64,000 nucleotides of DNA from contig NC_080574.1 in the NCBI RefSeq assembly GCF_029962835.1, forward strand, positions 24,464,001 through 24,528,000, written 5' to 3'. This DNA comes from Magnolia sinica. Lineage: Eukaryota; Streptophyta; Magnoliopsida; Magnoliales; Magnoliaceae. The notes beneath the pieces are model-generated. The model was not told the DNA's origin. It was given only the letters and a program-made list of their open reading frames with translations, and made no database searches. The position numbers and the translations under genes are program-made. Positions 22,701 through 36,700 of the stretch are shown here, piece by piece (position 1 is the stretch's first letter; every line of letters begins with the position of its first letter).

Positions 22701-25700
22701 CCTGTGCGTTTCGTATCACACAAGTGGGATACAAGATATATCGTGGGATATATCGGCTGGTATCATCGATATTTAAAACACTGATTTAAACTGCATTTTT
22801 ATGTCAGGGACCCTTCCTGACGAGTGGACTGGTTTGATTTTGTGCTAGCCTGCTAGGGGATATTCACTGTGGGATCCTCCTTATGCATATCTGTGATCTT
22901 GTCCACACACTGGAATGTCTGACTTGCCTATAACAGGTTGTAGTTGCTCATTCCTCCCCATACATTCTTTGATATCAATGATCTTCATAGCAATTAATTA
23001 CTCTAATCAGAGAATCTGTTCTGAATAACAAAAGTAGCCTGGATGGAGCTTGCCGAGCAGTCTTCCTTCTCAAGCTGAGAAAGAACCAGTGTGATGTGGT
23101 TATCCAGTTTCTACCAGATTGGGGGTCATCCTTCCACAAACGATTATCCATGCTTTTCAACTACTCTAAAATTCATGCATGGAAATATATTAGAAAATCA
23201 ACAGGCTGTCCCCCAAACTGGAAAGCGAGGCTGTGCATTGTTGCCACATGTTCTTTCTCAACAAGAACTGCATGAGCAGGGGCGCATCCAGATTACTATG
23301 ACTCCTATGCAGTCTCTTGTGACACTTATTGTGCAGACTTCCATTTTGCAGTGGGTTTTCTCTTTTAGTGATGTATTTCATGATGTATCATACCTTTCCA
23401 AAACACACACACACACATCATGCATCATACGGTTGGAAGTACCCATACAACTAAATGGATTTTACTTTATGTTCCTATGTATGTATGTACGTCTGGGTTT
23501 GTGAGTGCATGTGCATAATATGATTTTATTTACCATTTTCCTTTGAAGCATGTATTATGCTCAGTGGAGTTTTTTTTTTTTTCTTTTTCCCCTTAACATT
23601 CCTTTATTAGAACTGTTAAAATTTCCATAGTTTCTTTTTCCTATAGAAATGCTACCATTTTTCTGGTTTTGTCTACATGCTTAAATGGGAGTTCTCTATT
23701 GTCACTATCCTTTATTTTGCCCAGATCCCACATAGACTTGAATGCTTTAATTGGCACTGTTTTGTAAATGTTTACCATGGTTGTTGTATCTTGTGATAGT
23801 TCCAGGTCTCATCATTGCATGTGACCTTTCCATCTGAAAATGAGTGGCACAAAATGAAGGAAAATGGATTTCTGCAGAGAATAGGCATGCAATACCATTG
23901 GAAAAATCGTAATTATAAGAAGTGAGTGATAACAAACTCATTCTCTTGGTCATTTTTATAGGTATGGTTTGGTTGTCATGACATGGCATGTATGTTTAAT
24001 TTATTGTTCAATTCATTCAATTTTAGGTTTTCGAGTGCACTTTGAATCTGTTGGGCATGCAACATATAGCTGGTCAGATATTTTGTGATTACTATTTTTA
24101 TATAGGTGGTCACTGGTCAGTAGCTGTTTCGTGCATTTTTCTTTATGCTCCATCCACTTGGTATATTATGGAGCCACCATTTGCGCCTATCCCTGCTACT
24201 TTTGGTTATGCAATAGTACAAACTTCTCACTACTGTATAACCAAAAGTGGAAAGATGGGTATATTTAGGAGTCAGAGAGGATGCCAATGGCACTCTCCTA
24301 TTTAAAAATCATAACATAAATGATACTATGTGGATGCTTATTTGGGACTTCCGGAAACATTTGCTGTTTCTGAATGAAATCTCTATACGGGCATATTTTC
24401 TTCTACTGTTTCTTTTCTTTTCTTTTTTGTGATATATATTTCAGATAACCTGGGTGTTCACAGAAAATATAAGGGCCTGTTTGGATGTACCCATGTATAG
24501 TGGATGGTTTGACTATTTTAAAGGATAAATCTGCGTGGTCTTTGAGGACAAAAAAATCTGCCTGGCCTTTGAGATGGTGTAGAAAATGGAAACTGAATTA
24601 ATAAGGATTCTGTTTTTCCATTTCCCTTTTTCTGACCCATATCAAAATGGCTTTCCTGTCACACAACTGATATTACTCAGTCGTTGCTTCACATTAGCTA
24701 CCTTTGTGTCTCTCTCTCACATGTGCATGCACACAAGCCCACTGGTAATCACGTCATGGTATCTAGAACTTTGTTTCTCCTCATAATTCTTGTGGTAAAC
24801 ATAAATTTTCTAATTATTCTCTTGTTTATAAAATATGGCTTACATCTGGCTTTTATCGTCTTAGATTAAATTTTGTTAAAAATAAACTGGCAGTGCTAAT
24901 GACTCTCCTCGGGTTTGCACTCTATCACCAACATAGACATGGCATGTGTCGGTCTAGTGTAGTAGGGATGGTTTTCTTACGCTTTTACTAGTTGCTTTAG
25001 GCCTAGAGTTTCATGTTGGTAACTAGATTGTCTCCTAAAGAAGACTGCTTTGCATAAATATTTTAAGTATATATTTTAATGTAATCTAGGGTCTATAATT
25101 TATATTGAGTTTACAAACTATTCATTTTATGCCACAGTTTTGATGAATTCTTGATGGATATGAGGCAAAGCAAACGGAAAAATGTTCGTCAAGAGCGGAA
25201 AAAGGTTAGTCCAGTCTAAGTACTTCTTGAAATGGTTTGACTTTCAAGATTAATCATCAGACCAAGCTGGCATTATTGGTCATGCATTATAATCATTTCC
25301 TAACACTTCACTGAAGTTCACATGCTTGTATCATGATCTAGTGACCGTTTGCCGTAAGATTTCAATAGTTGACTGCATTATATGTCACGTTCTACTCATA
25401 CTGTTAATCCTCTTGAAGTCTTTTGTAGATCTTTTTTATTTTTTAATAAAGTTTTTTATTATTGAATGATGGAAATTCTGATGAAGTTCATTGAATTTCT
25501 ACTTAAATGAATATTTAATGCAATAACAAAATAGATGACTTGTCTCCATTAACACACGTTTATACAGCAAAAATGATCTGTGGGCATCCAGAGTGTCTGA
25601 AGAAGAACCTTTTTTTTTTTTTTTTCTCCATTTTCAAACAATTGGGGTTCTTCTTAACATTTATAGAATGACAATGCATCGTTTATTCCCATATCTTGCT

Positions 25701-28700
25701 TTTAGTATTGTATTTGTATAATTTTGGCAGTGTAGATCCACTCAAATTATGATTCAAGAGATTGTGAGCAGTAGATCGTTTCCAATATGCATTCAAGAGG
25801 GATTTTTATTGTTCGAATGGGCATCAATAATGGACCGGGGATCAGTTTTATGCGGTATATAAAAATTCTTAATTGTTGGGTTTCTTTCTGTGGCCCTTCT
25901 TTTTTAAAATATTTGTAGCCATTTGGAAAAAAAATAAAAATTCTTAATTGTTGTCAGAAAATTTTAACAATTGACAATTTAAGGAAAAGAGGATTACTTC
26001 TCCCAAATGTGTCTTCTCTACCTAAAGGCAGAGGAAACAGTGGATCATCTGTTCATCCATTGCTCTTTCTCCTTGGAATTATGGTAGAGAGTGCTTCATT
26101 TAGCTGGAGTGTCATGGGTTGTGCCCAAATCAGTGGACCATCTCATTTGTACTTGGCATGCGGATTTGGGAGGAGCTTTTGGAAAAAAAGGAAGTGGCAT
26201 GTCATCCTCTTGGCTATTTTTTGGGCTGTGTGGTACGAAAGGAATAATCGCTGTCTCTGGAACTAGAGCTCCACCTTGGCGGGTGTGTTTTCGAGGGTCT
26301 TAGTTTTGTTCAGGGATTGGGCTCCTTGATTTGTTTTTGTTTGGGGGGGTTACTAGTTGTGGGGCTGGCTGTTTGTATTTGTCCTTTTTCTTTTCTGTTT
26401 TCCTTTCTGTTTGTCTTCTTCTTTGTTTTTGCTTTCCCTTTGATTAATAAAATTCTTGTCTTAAAAAAAATTGAAATCACTTCTCTCCTCCTGTGTTCCT
26501 TTTAATCTCGTTCTGTTGCTATAAAAGCAATGATGGAATCATTCATCAAACAAAAGCACACCTTCACGTAATTGTAAGTACAAAAGGTTGGGCCTGCAGG
26601 CTAAAACATGTAAATTAGCATGGTGGCTTTGGGACAAAATAGAAATGCCTGATATTCATTACTTAAATTGAGGTTAGCCCATTGAGGGAAGTGAGTGAGT
26701 GCACAAGTTTCCGCATTTATAGAATTCTAGATAGAAATATTCATTCCACTTTATTATTTCTTCTAGTGTTATCCTTAATTGTGAACCTTGATTGACTTCA
26801 TTATTTTGAATTCTGAAGTTCTTATGAAATGAGGGATTTTTTTAGAGGTAAGAAAATTTATTAAAAGAGCCAAAACGACAAGGCTACAGGGACAAAAACA
26901 AAAAAGCAACAAGAAAGTACCAGGTTAAGCCCAAAAAGAAGAAAAAAAGGAAAGAAAAAGAAAAGAGAACCCAAGAAAGCAACATAACAAATCCACCCCA
27001 GCCTCATGGGGCCTAATCCCTAAACAACAGTAGAACCCTAGAGAACACGACAACCGCCAAAGAGAAGAGATTCCTGAAACAAAGGTTATTATGTTCGGCC
27101 CACACTGCCTAGAGAACGACAAAGAAGACAGCCTGCCACCTCCCGACTCCCCATGCCAGCAGCAGAATAAATCGTCAATAAAGGAGGGCATGGACCAAGA
27201 AACACCCGCTAAACGCAGCACACTCCACCACAGGTCAACAAAAAACTTGCAGTGCATGAGAAGGTCCACCAATTCTTCCTGTTGGAGGCAAAGGAGAAAC
27301 ATTTGGCATCACAAAGCCTCTCTTTTTCAGATTGTCCACCATGAGAATGCGGTTCCTAGCAGCGAGCCATCCAAAGGCTGCCACCTTTGGGGGAAGACCA
27401 TAGGACCACTGGGCACTTGTGTGGCAGCAGGAAGAAGGATTCACCTAGGTTTGAAGATGACTGTACAAAGATCTTGTCAGATTTGCTCAATGACCCTCAA
27501 TCGAGTGGTCCTTTTCTTATATAGAAATCATTTTTCCTACTTACAATATATCCCTTAATTACAGCATAACAGCAACCTCTATATCCCCTAATTATAGCCC
27601 TTAATTACAGCATAACAGCAGCATCTATATCCCCTAATTACAGCCCTTAATTACAGCATAACAGCAACATCTATATCCCCTAATTACAACCCTTAATTAC
27701 AACATAACAGTAGCATCTATATCCCCTAATTACAACCCTTAATTACAGCATAACAGCAGCATTTATATCCCCTAATTACAGCATCTATATCCCCTAATTA
27801 CAGCCTTTAATTACAGCATAACAGCAGCATCTATATCCCCTAATTACAGCCCTTAATTACAGCAATATATGGTACAACAATATATGGTATGTTTGTTGTC
27901 TATCCTACTAACATCCCCTCTCAAATTGATGCTGGTCGATCAAGAAGCATTAATTTGCTAACAAGAAATTGATGACGTAGTCGTGTCATAGCTTTGGTGA
28001 AGACGTCTGCTATTTGAAGATCGCTTGAGACATGTGGAAGAGAGATAACCCAAGTATCAACAGCTTCCCGAATAGAATGGCAGTCCACCTCAATATGTTT
28101 GGTACGCTCGTGATAGACGGGATTGGTAGCGATCTAAATAGCACTCGTATTATCAGCATGAAGAGGAGTGGGAGAAGACTGAGGAAAACCTATTTCAGCA
28201 AGTAAGCCACGGAGCCACATAATCTCTGAGCAGGCTGCCGACATGGCACCGTACTCGAACTCGGTCGAAGATTTGGAAACACGATCCTGTTTCTTACTCT
28301 TCCAAGAGATAAGTGAATCACCAAGAAACATAAACCACCCGGTGACAGACCGGCGAGTATTAGGACATCCTGCCCAATCAGCATCACTAAAAGCCACAAG
28401 GCGAAGAGGAGTACCAATAGAGAAGAACAAGCCACGGTGAGAGGAACCCCGGAGATATCGAATAATTCGGCGGACTGCGGCAAGATGAAGGTGGCGAGGA
28501 GATTGCAAAAATTGACTGACTTGCTGGACAGTAAAGGACATGTCAGGCCGTGTAATAGTGAGATAATTAAGACTACCAACTAACTGTCGAAACACCATGG
28601 GATCAGGAAGGTGATCCCCCTCCTCACGTCGATACTTGACATTCACTTCCAAAGGGGTATCCACTGAAGAGGAGTCTTGCTAACTAGACAAGGAAATCAA

Positions 28701-31700
28701 GTCCTCCGTGTATTTATGTTGATGCAGGAAAACCCCAGAGGAATCGGACTGAACCTCCAAACCGAGGAAATACCGGAGAGGACCAAGATCCTTCATATGG
28801 AATGAATCATGAAGATTTTGCTTGAGTTGATCAATGAGGGCAGAATTAGTCCCAGTGATGACAATGTCGTCGACATAAACTAGAAGAAGAACGATACCAA
28901 CAGAAGTTGTTCGAAGAAACAACGAAGAATCATACTGGCTTTGGATGAAAGAAAATCGAAGTAAGGTAGCCCGGAACTTATCAAACCAAGCTCGGGGAGC
29001 CTGTTTCAAACCATATAGAGAGTGCTTCAGCTTACACACATTTGACGTTGATGACGAGCAGAGGCCAGGAGGAGTTGTCATGTAAACATCTTCCTGTAAA
29101 TCACCGTGAAGAAATGCGTTCTTCACATCTATCTGGCAAAGGGACAATCCCTGAGAGGCTGCGATGGCAATAATAGTACGCACAGTTGTCATTTTAGCGA
29201 CAAGAGCAAAGGTCTCCTCATAGTCAACCCCATACTCCTGGTGGTTACCAAGGGCAACCAAACGAGCCTTATAACGGTCCACAGACCCATCAGGCCGAAG
29301 TTTCACAGAAAAAACCCACTTACACCCAATTAGCTTGACATGAGAAGGACAAGGGACCATGTCCCAAGTCTGATTTTCTTGAAGAGCTTGAAGTTCTTCC
29401 TGCATAGCCTTTCTCCAACACTCATGTTTATCAGCTTGTGAGTAAGAATTAGGAATCGACACAGTTGATAAGGTAGCCGTGAAGGAGGTATGAGGGAAAC
29501 CATACCTATCCGGTTGATGAGAAGTACGGCCAGATCGTCGAGGAGGGTGCAAAACGGGATCAGGTGGTAGATCAGACTCAGGAAGGGGTAGAGTTGGTCG
29601 ACGGCGTTCATACACAAAACCAGGCTTGAAGCGTTTAGGAGGGCACATCAAATCATCAAAGTGAGGAAGAACAGTAACTGTAGGAGATGATGTAATAGAA
29701 CTAGGAAAGAAATATTGATGCTCAAAGAAAACAACATCACGAGATGTATGAAATTTATTGGAGAAGCATCATAGCACACAAATCCTTTTTGAGATAAGTT
29801 ATATCTCATAAAGACACATTTCACAGATTGCGCAGAGAGGCGGAGGTAGATGCACAAAACAGACACAACCAAAAGTGTGTAAGTCAAGAAAGCTAGTCAA
29901 GAAAGCTAGGGTGTTGTTTATGCAGACGATAGAATGGAGAGTCGAAATTTAGCACTTTAGAAGGCAACCTATTAATCAAGTATACCGCTGTAGCTAAAGC
30001 TTCAACTCAAAATTTAGGAGGAACAGAAGATGCAAGTAACAAGGTCCTAGCAACATCTAACAAATGTCGATTTTTGCGCTCAGCCACGCCATTCTGTTGA
30101 GGCGTATAAGGACACGAGCGGTGAGAAATAATTCCTTTGTGACGAAGAAACTTAAGAAATTCATGAGACATTCTCCACCAGAATCAGATCGTAAAGTCTT
30201 AATTCTAGTGGTAAATTGATTCTCAACATATGCTAGAAACGATTTGAAAACAGCAAAGACTTCAGACTTATAGTGCAGAAAATATACACAAGTATGCCGA
30301 CTATGGTCATCTATGAATGTCACAAAATATTTATAATGAGCATGAGAAATGACAGAAGTAATGCCCCATACATTACTATGAACAAGGTCACATCAATTCT
30401 TTGCCCTACTCCCGGAAGAAGGGAAGGAAAGAATCTTACTTTTTCCGATTTTACACGTAGAACAATCAAAAGACAAAGCATGAGGCAAAGAAGAATCTTT
30501 TTTTCCCAACGAACCAGAATTCAGCAAATGAGATAAAACAACATTGTTTAGATGGCCTAAACGTTTGTGCCATACTTCACAATTATTGGAGACAGTAGTA
30601 CAAGCCAAAGAAATGATACTAGGAATGGAAAAGTATAATGGAAACAGTCTCCCAACTTTAGGCCCCTTCGCTATTGTCCTTCCCGACACCGGATCCTTCG
30701 CATGACAACTATCACGAGAAAATTGAACATTGTAATTATCATCCACTAATTATCCAATCGAGATAAGACTCGTAGAAAGCCCAGGTGATACAAAAATATT
30801 AGTAAGTGATGGTGCGATATCACCAACCCCAGTAATCGGTAAACGATGGCCATTAGCAACTTGAATATCAGAAGAACCAGTGTACTTACGAACATTGCTA
30901 AGCATATCAGGAGAACTGGTCATGTGATTGGATGCAGCGGAGTCAACAAGCCAAGATTGAGAGGGTATAGTACGTATAGTACCCTTACCTTGCAGCCCTA
31001 AAGTGAAAATGCCGATACAATCATTTGCTGCACCATTTCTGGTGTAAGGGTAGGTGTAGCAGCAGTGGAAGATGACACTGGAGTGAGATTTTGAGTGCTG
31101 GTTACCCCATCTGAAGTGTGGCCAGTAGCAGTAGCATGATAAGCATTCATGGGTCGGTTTTGAGGACGTGTTGGGCATTCTTTGATGATGTGCCCCTTCT
31201 GTTTACAGTAGTTATAGAACTTTTTAGCACAATGGGTAACAATATGCCCATAATCTTTGCAACTGTAGCACTGAACTGTATGCATGTTTCGAATCCTCCC
31301 TTTACCTTGAGCAGCGTATGCGACAACATTCTCTTGTGGAAGCAAAGACTGAGTAAGAAGACGTTGTTCCTCTCGAATAAGTGCTCCAAAACACACGTCA
31401 AGAGATGGTGAAGGATCCCTGTGCATCAGGTTGGAGCGAATAGACTTGAATTCTGGCCTTAGTTTTATTAAAAACTGGTCTCTTTTGCTAACTTCATGAA
31501 CTGCTTGAACAACAGAGAGGGACTTGGTCGACACGTCGGCATACACAATGTCGGAAAACTCAGCCCAAAGATTCTGAAAACCACAAAAATATTCCTGAAC
31601 AGAGTGTACCTTGGGAATAGGAAGCAAGATCAGTTTCCAACTGAAATCGCCGGGCGGAATGATTGTGATGATAGACCTTTTTCAAGTATTCCCACATCGA

Positions 31701-33708
31701 TTTAGCCGTCTTGTGCGGCCTTAAATTGAGTATAAGCAGTGGATCAATAGATCCAAGAATCCAAGTCATCACGCGAGCATCTTTCACCTTCCATTGAACC
31801 AACATCGTAGGATCGGTAGGCACTGGATCACTCCCATCAACATGACCCCACAAATCCTTTCCTATGACAAAAAGTTGAAACTGAAACTCCCAGGTAGCAT
31901 AATTCTTCCCTGTAAACCGAGTTTGAAAGACTTCTGAGTTGGAGTTGTTAGCCATAACTAGAATCTCTCGAAATGCACCAAAAAATTGCAAACCAAAACC
32001 CGCACCCAAGAAACCAGAAAACCAGAGCCTAGAACCACGAAGATTGGACCAAAGACAAGGTTGCAGAGAGTGGCACTGATACCATGTCAGATTTGCTCAA
32101 TGACCCTCAATTGAGTGGTCCTTTTCTTATATAGAAATCATTTTTCCTACTTACAATATATCCCTTAATTACAGCATAACAGCAACCTCTATATCCCCTA
32201 ATTACAGCCCTTAATTACAGTATAACAGCAGCATCTATCATTTTTCCTACTTACAATATATCCCTTAATTACAGCATAACAGCAACCTCTATATCCCCTA
32301 ATTACAGCCCTTAATTACAGTATAACAACAACATCTATATCCCCTAATTACAGCATAACAACAACATCTATATCCCCTAATTACAGCCCTTAATTACAGC
32401 ATAACAGTAGCATCTATATGCCCTAATTACAACCTTTAATTACAGCATAACAACAGCATCTATATCCCCTAATTACGGCATCTATATCCCCTAATTACAG
32501 CCCTTAATTACAGCAATATATGGTACAACAATATATGGTATGTTTGTTGTCTATCCTACTAACAGATCTAACTGTGAATGCTCCTGAATTGGATGGCCTC
32601 CAACGTAACAAGTCTTCCTTTGCAGGATACAAAGCAAGAGCCTGCAAGCGCACCGGCAAAGTAAGAACTCCTGGAACTCATCGTCATAAAGATGTCTTCT
32701 AAGAGGTGGGATCCAAGATCCTCTAGAGTCATTAGCGACAAAGCGATCAGAGACAATGGTGTTGCAATCTGGGGGTAAAGCAAATAAAAGAGGAAAGTCT
32801 TCAGCTAAGGTGGAATTCCCAGACCAAACATCCAACCAGAATCTGATCCTTCAACCATTGCCCAGGGAAAAAGATATTCTATCACGAACAATGGGGGAAA
32901 TTTAGCAATCCCTTTGCACATAAAGGAGGATCGGTACACAGACGAATCCTTAATCCACCAATCAAAAGGAGAAGAGCCATATTTAGCCACTATAATTCTT
33001 CTCCATAAGCTGTCAGGCTCAACACTGAAATGCCAAATCCATTTACCAAGGAGGGCTTATTCATAATGTGAAGATCTTTGATATTAGCACCTCCTTCGTT
33101 ATAAGGGGAGCATACCTCCTTCCATTGGAGAAAAGGGAACTTAAAAGACTCAAAGTTCCCCTGCCACTGGAGGTGTACACGAGTCGATCCAAGTCGAGCT
33201 TGGCACAGCTCGACTCGGCTCGGCCACTTGCCAACCCCAGCTCGAACTCGGCTCGGCTCGGTTTGGTCAGTAGCTCAGGCCAGTTTGAGCTGAGTTCAAG
33301 CCAAGATCGAGCCGAGTACGCCTCTGCGGCATTTTCACAGACACATGGATTGCATCTCAAATTCTCATTGTTTGTAAAATAGCGGCAGCGATTTTTACAG
33401 GTATTTCATCAAACATGTCATAGGCAACATGAAAATCAAGAAAAAGGGGTATTTGTTTCACTTACATACCTTCCTTGCCATCAGCCGACACTTGGTTGGG
33501 TCATTTCATCAAATAGTTGGTTTCGATTTGGGCGAACGGACGACCGAGAGGATTTGGGCGAACGGACGACTGAGAGGATTTGGGCGAACGACCGAGAGGA
33601 TTTGGGCGAACGGGTTAGGGTTGGGCGAACGGGTTAGGATTTGGGCGCTGGCCGCTGGGGTTAGGTTTGGCGGAACGGGTAAGGGTTATATATATATATA
33701 TATAGAAA

Positions 33709-33777
<69 letters not shown>

Positions 33778-36700
33778 ACCTATATACACTCGACTCAAAA
33801 CTCAATCCGAGCCTAACCGATTCGAGTCGAGTGAAATATCGAATCGAGTCGAGCTCAACACCGAGTCGAGTTGAGTCGAGCTAGGTCCAACTCGGACTCG
33901 ACTCGAAGTGTTTCGAGCTCATTAAAATTGGCTTGACTTGGTTCGTACACAGTTTTGATCTGAGTCGAGTCAAGCTTTTCCGAGTCGATCCGAGTGAGCT
34001 AACTCGACTCGTGTACACCTCTACCTGCCACAGAAATTTCCACCGCAACTTATCTATCTTAGAAATCATAGACTTGGGGCAAATGAACAAAGATAAGAAG
34101 TAAATAGGCATGCTGGATAAGAAAGCCTTGATCAAATTAATGCTCCCTCCTAGAGAGAGTGTTCAACATCCAAGAAGATAGTTATTTTTATTTTTAAATT
34201 AAATTAAATTTTTTCCATTTTTTTTCCAAAATCTTATCCGACGGAAAGAGCGGAGGCTTACCAACAAAAAGAGGTAGACTAAGGTACAGAGTAGGGAGGG
34301 TACCAACCTTACAGCCTAGGATACCAGTGATAGAGTTACAAACTTCGATGGGGGTATTAATCCCATACACCTCTGATTTAGACATATTAACCTTGAATCC
34401 CGAAACCACTTGGAACCAACAAAGGGTCATACTAAGAAAGGTGATCATCAAATCATCTGCATCATAGAGGAGGAGCGTATCATTAGCAAACTGCAAATGA
34501 TTAATATAAGTTGGAAAATTAGGAATAGAAAAGCCTCTGAATAAGCCCAAATCCTGCCCTCGAGATATCGTACTGCTCAAGGCTTCAGAGGCTAGGAAAA
34601 ATTGGATGAGGGACAAGGGTTCTCCTTGACGAAGGCCTTTAGACACAAAAGTAACCAAATGGAGAGCCATTAATTAAAACCGAATATTTGGGGGAGGATA
34701 TGCATATGTGAATCCAGGATCGCCATTTGAAACCCAAACCCATTCTTTCCAAAATATAATCCAGGAATGACCGATCCACGTGGTCATAAGCTTTTTGAAT
34801 GTCAAGTTTGTAAATAATTCATTTTCTTTTCTCCTTGACACAAGTCGAGGCATTCATTAGCTATGAGGGCACAATCTAGGATTTGCTAACCCTCCATAAA
34901 TGCAAACTGGAAGGGAGACACAATCCTGGATATGGCTAGTTTAAGTCTCTGGGCTAGCACTTTTGACAGGATTTTATAAGGGCTACCAAGTAAGCTAATC
35001 AGATGAAAGTCAATCAATTCCTGGGCTCCTTCCAACTTAAGGATCAAAGCTATGAACGTACTACTTAGCTTAGTTGAAAGCCTATAGTGAGCAAAGAATT
35101 CCTGGACAAAAGCAAAAAGGTCATGTTTAATGATATCCGAAAAAGATTGAAAGAAAGCCAGAGGAAATCCATTAGGTCCCGGGGCTTTGACTCTTCCTAG
35201 ATCCCAAACAACCAACTTAATCCCTTCCAAATCTACATCCCTCTCAAGATGATTTGCTTCCTCCTCAGATAAGGATTGGAAAGGCAGACCATCCAACTTG
35301 GGATGCTCAATAGAATCAGCAGTTAGCAAGTCAGAATTTTTTTAAACTATAGAGTCACAAACAGTGGCCTTATCAGTACTCACCCTATTATCAATAGATA
35401 GAGAGGCAATAGCATTAACCTGCGCCTAAGCATTAGCAAATTTGTGAACGAATTTGGTATTTCGGTCACCCTCCTTAAGCTAAAGGGCCCTAGAGCGTTG
35501 CCTCCAGTTGATCTCCTCCTCCTACAGCCTACTACTGTAATCATGGGATAACTGGAGTCTAAGAGAAATCTCTTCCTCAAAGAGAAGTTGGGCCTCTTCC
35601 TTAATGTCCAGAGCTTGGATTTCAGCCAGTAAGGCAGTAATCTCAATTTCTCTCTTACCGAAGATCGCTTTATGCCAAGACTTGAGGTTCACCTCCAGAA
35701 ATTGCAGTTTTTAAAACTGAATGAAACTGGGTTTTCCCTTGCAATCACAAGAATTCCAATAGAACGAAACCGAGTTTTCCCTCGCAATCACAAGAATTCC
35801 ACCGACCAAATATCATTTCTTGAAAACTCTCCATTTCCATCCAAGCTAATTCAAATCGAAAAGGTATGGGGCCCCAATTCAATTCTTTGGTTTCTAAAAG
35901 AATGGGGCAATGATCAGAAACAGGTTTTGGCAAGCCTGTTTGTCTCGCAAATGAGAAACGAGTGACCCAATCATGGGATAATAGGAATCTATCAAGAAGA
36001 GACATGGGAGGGAGATTTCTTCTATTAGACCAAGAAAACTTAACTCCTCCCAGGGGAATGTCCATCTCCCATGTCTGGCCACCCAGTCCAAAAATTGTCT
36101 CATGGAAGAAGTGATCGACGACCCCTTGGATCCCTCAAAGGAGAAACGAATAACATTAAAAACTCCTCCCACCACCTATGGGACTTTAATTATGTTGGAA
36201 ATAGGAAAGCTCAAGCCAGAAAGAAGGGTGGGACGAAGGATTGGTAGGGCCATAAATCCCCAAAAACTTCCAATGGAAGCCCGACCCAAATTCCTTAAAC
36301 ACAACGTTGACAGAAAAAAGACCAATCTAGCAGTCCTCAACTGATCTGCCAGAGGTATCCCACGTAAACAAGATACCTCCCGCAGAGCAGATTGCATTAA
36401 GGACCAGCCAGTCCTTACCTCTACGGCACCAGAGAGAATTAACTAGACCTCCATCCATACCTTGGAGCTTTGTTTCCTGCAAGACGATAACTTTGGCTTT
36501 AGATCTATTGCACATATCCTTAACCTGGGATCGTTTATGGGGGCATCCCAGCCCTCTAACATTCCAGGAAAGAATTTTCATTGCAAAACTTTTGCCGTTC
36601 CCCTCCCTTTTCTATTTTCTCTTGGAATGGTTTCCAAAAGACCTGTAGGCATTGCCCCCAAGTTTAGGAGTTCCCTATTCGGTTGGGCTAGACGCGAAGG

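Larger units (their letters stand above)
27475..32564 (-). mobile_element. Ty1-copia LTR retrotransposon, minus strand
   Basis: Full-length element of 5,090 bp with GATCT target duplications at 27470-27474 and 32565-32569. The 5' LTR is on the right (32085-32564) and the 3' LTR on the left (27475-27913), each TG...CA in the minus orientation. The primer site TGGTATCAGTGCCA abuts the 5' LTR and the purine tract ttgagagggga abuts the 3' LTR. It sits inside an L1-like LINE, itself in intron 7, antisense to the host gene. Confidence 0.95.

Noticed and set aside
23391..23420. (AC)n tract as a regulatory site
   Set aside because: A plain intronic microsatellite with no further evidence.
27475..27913. 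Regularly spaced repeats that could be taken for a CRISPR-like array
   Set aside because: They are a degenerate minisatellite inside a copia LTR, with no unique spacers, in a plant genome.
33429..33884. 151-codon open frame
   Set aside because: Much of it is IYIYIY translated from the (TA)n tract of the hAT element.
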